Source: Macrocybe gigantea
Lineage: Eukaryota > Basidiomycota > Agaricomycetes > Agaricales > Callistosporiaceae
Assembly (NCBI GenBank): GCA_011319805.1
Contig: SJRY01000040.1
Span: forward strand, 496,001 to 560,000
Length of the DNA stretch: 64,000 nt
Direction: 5' to 3'
Made by a program: the position numbers and the translations under genes. Positions within the stretch are counted from its first letter, which is position 1. Each line of letters starts with the position of its first letter. The notes below the pieces were generated by a model. That model did not search any database, was not told the origin of the DNA, and saw nothing but the letters and a program-made list of their open reading frames with translations. This document shows positions 54,850 through 64,000 of the stretch, one piece after another.

Positions 54850-57800
54850 TCATTGATTAGCTTCTTCGACTTGTATTGTAAATTCCTCGAGTCCGGGTAT
54901 CGTTCGTCGTAGCGTTGAATCGACCTTTTCGACAACTCGCTCGATATTCGCGTATGTGGTTCTCTGATTGGAGAGTGGGCCACCTGGGTCAAAGGAAGAT
55001 CCAGAAGGTGACAGTTGTATGTGGATTGATCCGATCAGGCTGGTGGCATCTTTCGGCCAAAATCTTGCTGAGGAATACGAAGCGACGCCGGGAATTGAAG
55101 AAAGCTATGACAAGTGAGGCCTAGAGCTGTTACAGGCATGTGGTAGTCTTACCTCGTCCAGGGCGGTCTGTATGGTTGTCTGACGGTAAGACACATCCAA
55201 GCACAGCACCTTTCCTGTGTCCAAGACGAGCGGTATCACGCTAGCAGCAATCAAGACCGCGATAAACAGAGAAGCTATTGGGTCAAAGCCCGTCCATCCA
55301 TAAAACTGGATTAGGATCGTCGAAATGATGACTCCGACAGACCCGAGCGTGTCCTGGATACCAAGATCAGGAGAAGAATAAGGAAAGATGCGAAGTTTCT
55401 TACCGCCATTACGTGAAGGAAAACTCCACGCATATTGTGACTGTGTCCTTCGTGCATCGTGGCATGCGAATGGGTATGGCCGGGGCTATGATGAGAAGAA
55501 AGATGTTCGTCATGGCCGAAATGGTAGCTGGGAGTCACAGGTGTGAGAAGTTCGTTGGGCGCAACCAAATCAGGCGATGTAGGGGAGATAGTAGTGTCAT
55601 TCAAGGAAATATCCGGTATGATTTGAAGAGATGGGCCACGAAAATGACGCTTCGACGAGTCCTTGAACCTAGAAGATTGGGCACCATGCGAATGAGAGTG
55701 GCTACCCGTGTCATTGGCTAGGTGATCGTGAACCACATGGAGTGACTGCTTGGTATCGATGGGCGGAGAATGTGAATGCGTATGGGGAAGAGGAGGGGTG
55801 GAACTGGGCGGGGTGTGGGAATGAGACGAAACCAGGCTAGAATGCGAATGTTCGTGGGTCGGGGAGTGTGAATGAGAATGGGACTCTGAATGGGAATGAC
55901 CATGTGAATGCGAGTGCGAATGGCCTCCCTTGAGGAGCGAAGTCAGTAATGTTGGTGAACACCGGCCGACGGTCAACATACATGATGATGTCCTCCCATG
56001 GCAAACATGCCAAAGAGATTAACGGCGAGTCCTAGGGAACTGATGAGCAAAAGCTGATTTGTCTGCATTTCAGGTGGATCCAATCTAATAAAGAACAAAA
56101 TTAGGAGAAGTTTTCGGATTAAGCATGTATGGAAAAACAACGAAACGCACATGCGCTGAATAGCTTCAAAGACTATGAATATGGATATCAATATCAGGAA
56201 TATACCGTTAGCAAAACCGGACAAGGTTTCGATACGCCCATAACTGACAAACTCGATGCTTCAGGGAAGGTTTCTTATGCAGTAAAGTGATTAACACACA
56301 CCCATACGTGAAGCGTTCGTTCGGCTCCCAAGTTGCCATGACGGATGCAAACAAGCCAACGCCAATTGCCATGCAATCGAAAGCCATGTGGATCGCTGGC
56401 GCCTCGGTGAGTGGAAGCTGCATTGATAGCCAAGAAGATCCACAGTACCATCTGAGATGAGTCCCAGGCTATTAGTCCAAATGCCGTACAGCATCTGAAC
56501 AAGCATGTAAGACATGTTTAAGCAGAGAAAATAGAATATCTTTCTCGATTCCGCGTTGGATACGATCGTCTTCAGATACATTTTCAAGAGCCTTGCGGTC
56601 GGCGTGCGCGGTGGCCCAGAAAATGCATCGACGTTCTCCGGGTACATAGCTAGTGTTCCAGTTGTTAGCAATATTCACTCGTTTCTAAAAACCGTCCACA
56701 CCATAATAAAGAAGGATCGCCACAGCCAAGTCGCTCCAGACCAGGCTCTGCGAAAAGGCTAAGGTGCCCAAAACACCCGCGGTTATCGCCATGACAGGAT
56801 AGGAGAGCAAGAAATGCTGTGCTGTGAAGGACAGGTAGTTAAGGGACTGTGCTGTGAAGGGTGAAAGGAAGAGCAGCGAATAGGCAGCAATCGGGACCAC
56901 TGCCAACGAGCTCAGAGGTAAAGGTGGGGATGCAGAGAAGCCCAGCTTTTCGAGCATTCTATCAATGAGTACCAAAGCAATGGCCAGATTGTGGAGATCC
57001 ACTCACCAGAATGGTGCGAAACAAGTAAAATGGCAAAGCGAAAATGGCGGCTCCTACTGTACTCGCTCCCATCGTCCAGGTGGTTCCAAGAGAAGGTGAC
57101 AGAACGCCCAAAGTATGCTCGAAAGCACTTGACGATAAAGCATGCAAGCACAGAGCACCATAACCAGGCATGAATCGCCAGACGTCCGCAGAAAACCAGC
57201 GAGTATCAGATACAAGGCAGGTCAGAAACGCCAATCCAAGTGTCAAGATTTTGCGTGTCTATAATATGTCATAAGGCCAACGGACGGGTTTGATAAGAAG
57301 TGAATTCTACCGATGATAGACGAAATGCCAGTCCGATCCACAACGTCGAAAAATGAGCGAAGAGTATGACACTTAAATGACGGGGTTCAGCAAGCTGGAT
57401 AAATCAATGCGATAAACAAAATACCGTGTCGAAGGTAGTCTATAAAGAGCAGTGAATAATGATGCCTGTTGAACAAATACCAAGAACGACGACATGCCCA
57501 ACACAGACCACTGTCAACATCGATCCTTTGAATTCGATGGATGCGTTGGGCAGAAAGAATTGGCACTCACTTCAACCCTCTTCTTCGCGAATTGACCCGT
57601 CAAGCCTTCCCAGACTAGGGCTCCCAATGCACCGCATGCAAGCACCCTCATAAGCACCCAAAACACGCCAATATCCAGATCCAGCAGCCATTCCTTGGAA
57701 GCATGTATTGACAGCGCAAACAAGATGTTTGAAAGCAGAATATTCGGAATGTGTCTGTTAGGGATTCTTGACATGTCCGAGTTGTTTTATGAAACTATGC

Positions 57801-57899
57801 CCGGAGATGAATCTATAGTGGGTTCACTTACGAGGTAGAAAATACTTTTGAAGAGGTTAAACTAATCTTACTGCGTGTGCGTGCATCTGGAGCGGGCAT
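54850..57899 (-). CDS. Cation diffusion facilitator zinc transporter, MSC2/ZnT5-like
   Basis: It moves Zn2+ into the ER/Golgi in exchange for protons. From ATG 57899 several exons encode a long hydrophobic N-terminal half (about six spans, 57780-56690) that is typical of Msc2 and animal ZnT5. The CDF core follows: FYFLCLNMSYMLVQMLYGIW (about 56530-56470), SLGLISD joined to AIHMAFDCMAIGVGLF, where the H-x3-D metal site sits (about 56400-56350), SGFANGIFLILISIFIVFEA, then a very long His-rich loop (about 55950-55440, repeats of HSHSHGHSHS type), LHVMADTLGSVGVIIS with the second H-x3-D site, and GWTGFDPIASLFIAVLI. The soluble C-domain ends at TGA 54852-54850. The His loop is unusually long, about 170 residues. 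Confidence 0.85.
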
Positions 57900-58617
57900 G
57901 CTATCGAGGCCCAAGGCTATAAAGGAAGGAAGGAAAGAATGGATGATGCGTATGCCAATATCTTCACAAATGTGTTTGACGATGTGGCGATTACGTTATG
58001 AAGTCGATCACATGATAATACATGCCACATCAGTATCAAAAGTTGAATTGACGCCTGCTCTACTTCATGACCTCCAGTTTCACAACGATTCTATGTTAAA
58101 CCTTGGCAGATCCCTTTTCTGCCACTCTCTCAAACGTACTGAGTCTGTGTTCGCGTCCACGGGAATGCGTATCGACTGCGACGTTCTTTACCCTCATCCA
58201 ATATTGCCTTGAAATCGCTGGCGTGTCATCACCGCTTTCACTGTGCTGTAACTGACGGCCAAGTCGCGAGCTGACGAGCGCTTTCGACAATTACTCCTCT
58301 TGGTTTTCCAGCCCGCAACGGGAAGCACGAGATGACGTTTGTTTTGTCTTCAGATGGAAATTTCAGAACAGACGGTCAAATTCGAAATGCCTTATCTGGT
58401 CACCCAGAAGCGGCTGATTGTACAAGAAAGCCACGCCGTTCGTGCGGCTTTCGTTTTGGCGCAGCGGCGCCAAGAGGGTGGCTGACCGCCAGGCAAGGGC
58501 ATAAAAGCAGGCCACTCAGCGGCCAGTCGTTCCATCGACCTTCGCCTCTCAAGCCTTTCAAGTCTCAAGCCCTTCAATCTAATCCACCAACAACCACCAC
58601 CAATCATCTGCAACACC
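57900..58617. other. Divergent region with the promoter of the KRE9-like gene
   Basis: No gene recognised. GCATAAAAGCAGG near 58499-58511 is a TATA-like element about 110 bases before the ATG at 58618, followed by a pyrimidine/adenine-rich leader with CAACAACCACCACC repeats. Confidence 0.4.
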
Positions 58618-59104
58618 ATGCGCTTCACCACCGTCGCACTTGTCTTGTCCGCAGTCGTCTCTGCTATGGCTTACAAGGTCACGAGCCCCAATGAAAACAA
58701 CGGATGGTCTTCTACTGGTCCTCAGCGGTATATCCTTTCTCACTGCATCTTCCCAATATGAGCTTGTGGCTGACTACCGAGGTCTCTAGCGTGGCTTGGG
58801 AACGCGTCGCCACCGACCCAAAGAATTTCGCTATCATGCTCACCAACCAGGTCCGCCCATCTTCGTCCACCATTCCTTCTTATGCCAGTTGCTGATTCGG
58901 CTTTCTAATCTCCAGGACCGCAGTGTTCTGCCTAGCGACATGCTCCTCAAGGCGGAAGTGGACGGCACTCGCTCCTCGGTCAAAGTCTACCCGGGTCGCA
59001 CAGGTTTCCCGGTTGGCGACGGCTACAGAGTGAACCTGGTGAAGAGTGCACAGGAGACCAACACGATCTATGCTCAGTCTTCCGAGTTCTCTATCAAGAA
59101 GTAG
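58618..59104 (+). CDS. Small secreted KRE9/KNH1-like protein, copy B
   Basis: ATG 58618 begins a signal peptide (MRFTTVALVLSAVVSAMAYK). The mature domain follows across two short introns: VTSPNENNGWSSTGPQ (to about 58728), VAWERVATDPKNFAIMLTNQ (about 58791-58850), then DRSVLPSDMLLKAEVDG, GFPVGDGYRVNLVKSA and IYAQSSEFSIKK with TAG at 59102-59104. About 115 residues after splicing. This is the Kre9/Knh1-like beta-sandwich without a Ser/Thr-rich GPI tail. Unlike copy A it reads without a frame break. Strong TATA and leader sequence suggest high expression. Confidence 0.8.
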
Positions 59105-59564
59105 AATGAGTGGCGGTTTCAGCGCTCGGATTCTATACCTGTTTCATCGTATTTCCCTCGAATATTAAACTTTTCAAATCCTCATCTTGTCACACCGTGA
59201 TTTATGTTGATTTAGTGATATATCCTTTTAATACTGGCAGTCCTTTCTTCAGCCGTTCCGAAGCGGAAAGAGGCAGATTACTTATGGCGGATGCGAATAT
59301 CGAGGCAGGCAGACTAGTCGAATGACTTTTACAATATATTCCATAAGATGAATGAGCATAAGATAGAACGTAAGCAATATATACGTTACAGGATTTTTCG
59401 TTTTCAACAGTGAAGAACAAAGGGTCTACAGTTCACAACACAGAAGGAAGGGCAAAGATGAGATCAAGACATCACAAGTGCATGTCGATATGTATATGCG
59501 AGTTGCAAATAAAAAACTGGGTAACAAGGGTAGTTGGGGAAAGGGGAATCGACAAGAGGAAATG
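59105..59564. other. Convergent 3' regions
   Basis: No gene visible between the KRE9-like gene (+) and the Zn2Cys6 regulator (-). AATATTAAACTTTTC near 59160 may be part of a 3' end signal. Confidence 0.35.
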
Positions 59565-62500
59565 CTACTTGTTATACTGTGCCACAAAATGCTGCCATGA
59601 GTCGATTGGCAGCATATACTGTTGAGGAGGCGTTGACACGTCTGGCGAGTGCATCATCTGCACATATCCTCCTTGCTGGTTGTAGTCGTAATATCCCGAC
59701 ATGAGATCTAGCGGCATGGCATGTTGGCCGTTGTTGTACATCATCGTAGCGTCCAGCTGCGTATGGTGTTGCTGTTGCGGAGACGCCGGCGACTGCGGCT
59801 GCTGCATCGGGAACGAGTTAACATAGCTCTGGTGCATGGCGGTTCCCGAGTTGAAGCTCTGCCACGCGTTGGCGGCCTCCGTAAATGACTGGTTCTCCAG
59901 AGGCGACTGCGGCATCGCCGTGGGTGGGGCAGGAGGAGATGGTGGCTGAGAAGAGGGGCTTGCGCTGCTGAACGACGGCGACGACGGCGATCGGCGAGAG
60001 ACTAGCCGCTTGAGACCACCGAGCGTACTGAGTTCTTCGACTTCACTCTTGATGTTCGGCCCGGTGAAAGAAGATCGAGTATTCGGCTCGCCTTGTGAGT
60101 GATATGACCCGGACAATGCCGCATGAGCCCGGTCTCTCAGTCGCTGAAGAACTGGCTGAGGCAAAATCAGACTCCATGTGAAGGAAAGATCGTCCGGATG
60201 GCCTCACTAATATCTTCCCTGTGCGCGCCTTGTCTGATACTTTCGAGAATAGGTTATACGCAGACTCCAGATGTGACAGCGCAGAGGGCGCCAAGGCCAT
60301 CTGAGACTTGACAGCAATGGAACCTAATACAATCTATTTGGTCACAAGGACTCGGACATTAGAGTTGCCGCGGAGCAAAAGAGGTGCTGACCACGAATGT
60401 AAAAAAAGCTCACCGAACAAGAGAAAACATGGGTGAAGAGGAACCACATGCGCTCCGTCAACATGGGGTGCTGCTTGAACAGGCTCTCAATCAATCCGAC
60501 AAATGAACAGGCACTCGAATACGCTGCCAGGACAGACGGCGCATATTTGCTTCCCATCGGATCAGATGGGCTGTCTTCCATCGCTTGAGCAAAGAAACCA
60601 CGGTGCATATAAAACAATGCTGAGTATCTCGTCATTAGTCGGATGGAATGGGACTATCTGGCAGTCGGCGCACTGATTTCCTTGATCGCAAAAGCGATGT
60701 AGCGTTGCATGGTGAGCTCCACAGATGCTTGTTCCAATTCAGCGCTGAGCTTGGCACCCCCGAAACCAGGAACTTGAAGACTGGGTGGAACATAGTAAGT
60801 GCGCACTTTCCTGTCTAATTCCTGGATGACTTTGTAGTTCGGATTTCGAGCTCCAAAAGCCTGATCGTGCACAACGCTGAGGCATTGAGAGGAAAACCGG
60901 TGTTTCCATGCCGAGACTAATTCTCCAAATAAGGGGAGGTCGCGTGGATGAGATACAGAAAACTCACAGCTCATTTCGACCTCACCCGCTGCATTTTTAA
61001 CGGTGTCATGTGGCAGCTTCGTGTCAACGTGAGCCATTGCGAGAGACGGAGGTCGTCCGAATGTCAAGCTCTGACACAATAAATCTCGGGAGAATGAACT
61101 GAATATCGACGACCCTACCTGCCATGAATCATAGGTCAAAAGTTCGTAAAAAAGTTCTCGTCGCTTCTGCGTTTCATTAGGATCGAGATTCCAGCGGCCA
61201 CTATCCCTATCTGTTAATGGATACCGCCAATTAGCATTAAAGATGACTATGGATGGAAGACAACTGACGCAGTCCGATCTGTTGAGCACAAATGAGCGGT
61301 CAGAAAAAGTGAGACAAACGAAAAGAACGAGGACTGACCGATAGTGCCAGTTTTGTTATCATGCCCATGATGATCCACCGAGGTTCACTCATGTCCAGCA
61401 AAAACATGAAGTGGCACATTAACAACTAGTATGTAATTGGTGAGCATTTGCGCGCCCGTCGTAAGATGAAATATAATATGCCCACCAGAGCCTGTATGCC
61501 GGGAATGGATTGCTGTTCCAGTATAGGGTCAAGCGCCATTGCGGCTCTGCCCAGCTGGTAAAATTGTATAGATTCCGGTGATTGTGCGGGTTTCTCCAGA
61601 TCAAGCAATGTGCCTAGTGCGAATACCATACAGAGGACCGCAAGGCTGTGCGAGCTGAGCGAGCCATTGAAGGCAGCGTCCTGTTCATACGTCGGTCGAA
61701 AGATATGTTCGTAAAAATCGGTTTCTGGTATTGGCGTGTACCTAGTGTCGCACAACATCAGCAACGTCAGAACCAAAGTAAATATTGATGACATGACGCA
61801 CATCCAAGCGGCATGGCGAAAATAGATATCAGATAGCTTTCTGGCGAGAGGCGCCCTCGGCAAGAAGCCGATTATTGTCGCCCGAACGCTGGGAGCAGTC
61901 TTGCTGACAGGTGGAGTAAAAGGGAACGCGTGGTGAAACCAAGGGACATCCTGGGGCGTGGGGGATTCATTAACAGGCTTGTCTTCTTCTTCGGAACCTT
62001 CTTCATGCTAGGTTTATATAGATCAAAATGAGGCAAGGTTATGTGGAATTCTGAATACGCCGCATACCTGGAGAAGATACTAAAGCAGGTGGATATATGA
62101 TCGGTGTCGTGAAAGCAGTGAATAGACCTTGTGGTGCACTTACCCACGAGTTGGCAGCCTGACCAAAGAAAGTTGCATGACCGCGCTGAGAAATGTATCT
62201 GATCATACCGTACATCGAAGCATGTGTCAAGGGAGAATCGTTCCCTGGGCAAGCTAAGTGTGACATACAAGGAACCTATAGAGTCAATGCCCTCGTTTGC
62301 ATCCGATTTTTCGTCTTTGGGGCAGGGGCGTCAAGTCGTTCTCGTTCGAGCGGTCGTTTTATTTGTAGTAATTCTTGGGAGAGAAGGGGGTGTGGGTAAT
62401 TGGAATTTGCGGCATGCGATTCAGTCAATGCATCTTCAAGCTCTCGCACGCGATTGCAGAGTTGGCCTATTTTGTCGTGCAGTACTTCGGTGTTGGCCAA

Positions 62501-63000
62501 CACGAATCTAGAGTCGGAGGTCAATGCGAACGGACCGTAGGCAGGAATGAGATGAGCAAGAACCTGTTGCCCTTGCCTGTCGTCAGGGAACCTAGATGTA
62601 GGCCGGATGGGTCTGTTAGCGCCCAGAGACGGATGATCGGCATGCGGGGAACTTACCTTCGGGGCAAATGGCAGAGCAACCCTTCTTGACACAGTTACTG
62701 TGGTAATGAACGCAATCAGCTCTGACGACGAGATAGGGTGGGGATGCGCCACACCGCATACCTGCAAGGAAAGATGCGGCTGCACCTGGAAACACAAGCA
62801 TCAGCGATGAGATCTGGAGTGTCAAGGCGGTCTGACGGACTTGAGTTTTAATCTGCAAGGGTCAAAAGTTCAGCGGAGAATGGAAAGCGGGCAAAAGGCA
62901 CTGCGGACCTCCTGCATTCTGCGCAGGACAAAGCCACGCCGCGACGCCTGTTCCTGGCGACAAGGGAGGAGTCGTGAGCATATGCGATGGACGTGGCCAT
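59565..63000 (-). CDS. Zn2Cys6 transcription factor with fungal-specific domain
   Basis: The ATG at 63000 starts MATSIAYAHDSSLVARNRRR, then the zinc cluster built from four exons: CAECRR, LKLK (12-base exon), CSRIFPC (24-base exon), and NCVKKGCSAICPEG. The six-Cys pattern is complete. A Leu-rich helix follows (LHDKIGQLCNRVRELEDALT, about 62490-62430), a likely dimerisation coil. The central fungal-specific domain shows YEHIFRPTYEQD, LCMVFALGTLLDLEKPA (about 61640-61590), RWIIMGMITKLA, LGLHRDSGRWNLDP, ELLTYDSWQ and LTFGRPPSLAM (about 61080-61040). The C-tail is rich in Pro, Gln and Ser (59565-60160), a typical activation region. More than ten introns. Target genes are unknown. Confidence 0.85.
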
Positions 63001-63476
63001 TGCTGAAGCGGCGGACAGGGAGGATGGCGGGGGAGAAGGTGATGGGGGGAGGGAAGGTGGGTCAATCGTCGGGGAGGAGCATCCTCCGTTAAGAGACTCA
63101 GTTGGGTGGCAAGCCGTCCCTAAAAGGGCTCCGCGAGTCCTTGCCTTATCGGGCCGCTCCTTCCTCATCAGCTTGGCTTTATTTGGCTCTTTTTTTTTTT
63201 TTGCTTTTCTTTCTTCGTTCGCCTCTTCGTCCTTCGCACTCCATCTTTTCAGGTAGGTCTTCCTTTCTCTTTGTCCTCGGTCGTCGTGATGAGCCTCAGA
63301 TGACGAGTCTGATCTCGCTGCAACGGAGTTCCTCCGCTGCGAGCCGCATGACGAGTCCATCGATCAATACCATTCATGCTTTCCTGAATCTTTTTCTTCT
63401 CGTGCTTCATTGGTTCAGACCAGCGCTCATCTCTTGCTCATCTCCAGGGAAACAACGCTCTGTTTTGATACTCTAC
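63001..63476. promoter_or_regulatory. Shared divergent promoter region with pyrimidine-rich leader
   Basis: 477 bases lie between the regulator (-) and the TSR4-like gene (+). The plus strand has a T13 run (about 63189-63201) and long CT-rich stretches, common upstream of translation-related fungal genes. Confidence 0.35.
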
Positions 63477-64000
63477 ATGGCGCCTCCTGCCAATGATGAC
63501 TGGTCAGATTCGGACGACGAAATTGCGTCCGAGGTAGAAACCTCTGTGCTGCTAGGTGTCCCAGACGGTGTCGTCGACGACGCCCATGATCTCAACGATG
63601 CCGCCGTATCTCGTATCGGAGGCCATCCTGTACGGATCTATTCTTACGCGCTTGTACTACTCGGCTCCTTCCTTATTCCGCTTATGTGCTTTAATCAAAA
63701 GGCTTTTCTTCCATCGCGTGAACCTCCCTTGTCCTCCTCACAATGCAAAGTTTGTTCAAACCCCTCCGAGTTGCTCGTCCAACTCTGGTGCCCCTTTGAA
63801 GATAGTTCTATGGACAGGGCCTTGTACATCTGGGGATGTGCCAGAGCCGCCTGCCAGGGTAAGGATGGCAGGTGAGACGCTCTCTGATCATGATGCTTCC
63901 CTGCGCGTCTACGACATAAATGAGCAAGGACTGTGGTTAGTCCTTTCTGACATTTTTGCTTACCAGCGTGCGTGCTTGGCGAGGCTTGCGGTACAATGAG
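63477..64000 (+). CDS. TSR4: PDCD2/TSR4-like protein, 5' part (cut by window end)
   Basis: Tsr4/PDCD2 is a dedicated chaperone of ribosomal protein uS5 (Rps2) and is needed for 40S subunit and 20S pre-rRNA maturation. ATG 63477 opens MAPPANDDWSDSDDEIASEV, an acidic tail, then TSVLLGVPDGVV (about 63540-63575) and AAVSRIGGHP. An intron (GTACGG at about 63629 to AATCAAAAG at about 63702) leads to AFLPSREPPLSSSQCKVCSN (from about 63703), PSELLVQLWCPFED and DRALYIWGCARAACQGKDG (about 63810-63870), with the paired Cys of the PDCD2 zinc domain. A second intron (GTGAGA near 63872 to TTACCAG near 63966) is followed by VRAWRGLRYNE at the window edge. Confidence 0.85.

Noticed and set aside
55718..55920. 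Tandem GAATGTGAATG-like repeats as non-coding satellite
   Set aside because: They are the coding repeats of the His-Ser loop on the minus strand.
1..64000. tRNA, rRNA, CRISPR, and biosynthetic gene cluster
   Set aside because: No tRNA-like internal boxes or rRNA segments were found by eye; CRISPR is not expected in a fungus; no backbone synthase gene is present. A tRNAscan run would settle the tRNA point.

Overview
This window is nuclear DNA of a filamentous basidiomycete, most likely an Agaricomycete. The host genes have many introns of about 45 to 70 bases with GT...AG ends, and the gene content is fungal: a class I hydrophobin, a Zn2Cys6 regulator, an F-box protein, KRE9-like small secreted proteins and a Msc2-type zinc transporter. 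The mobile elements are Ty3/Gypsy chromodomain retrotransposons, a pogo-like transposase and a DDE transposase of a kind common in mushrooms.

Layout. From 1 to about 13.1 kb is a transposon graveyard: a broken pogo-like transposase (1-1851); a young Ty3/Gypsy chromovirus with identical 320-base LTRs and a 5-base target duplication (2188-8714); then CpG-stripped relics, namely an inverted 5' end of the same family (8812-9319), the 3' end and LTR of another gypsy family (9320-10587), a solo LTR (11156-11478), a dead DDE transposase (about 11484-12774) and one more LTR (12775-13094). From 13.3 kb on the sequence is host genes: a ZC3H3-like CCCH protein (-), CCZ1 (-), a UBP12/USP15-type deubiquitinase (-), dihydroxyacetone kinase (+), hexose transporter (-), cytochrome c heme lyase (+), TIM44 (+), PIF1 helicase (+), hydrophobin (+), F-box protein (-), unrecognised genes, an inverted pair of GNAT acetyltransferases (43.5 and 51.7 kb), a DUF676 lipase (+), two KRE9-like secreted proteins (50.0 and 58.6 kb), a small Cys-rich secreted protein (-), an MSC2-like zinc transporter (-), a Zn2Cys6 regulator (-) and the start of TSR4/PDCD2 (+).

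The most notable system is the young retrotransposon. It appears to be self-priming: 11 bases just inside the 5' LTR are complementary to the predicted 5' end of its own RNA. It also has a textbook -1 frameshift site between gag and pol (GGGTTTT, 6-base spacer, stem-loop), a leader ORF before gag, and an extra ORF after pol that overlaps the pol stop as ATGA. Its older relatives have lost 12 to 14 of 14 LTR CpG sites, which points to methylation-linked or RIP-like mutation.

Caution. Genes across the whole window, including housekeeping ones and the young element, carry apparent single-base losses, often in homopolymer runs. This looks like uncorrected long-read assembly error more than decay, so 'broken' calls for otherwise intact genes should be read with that in mind. 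Exon joins were made by eye, and coordinates given for spliced genes are outer limits.
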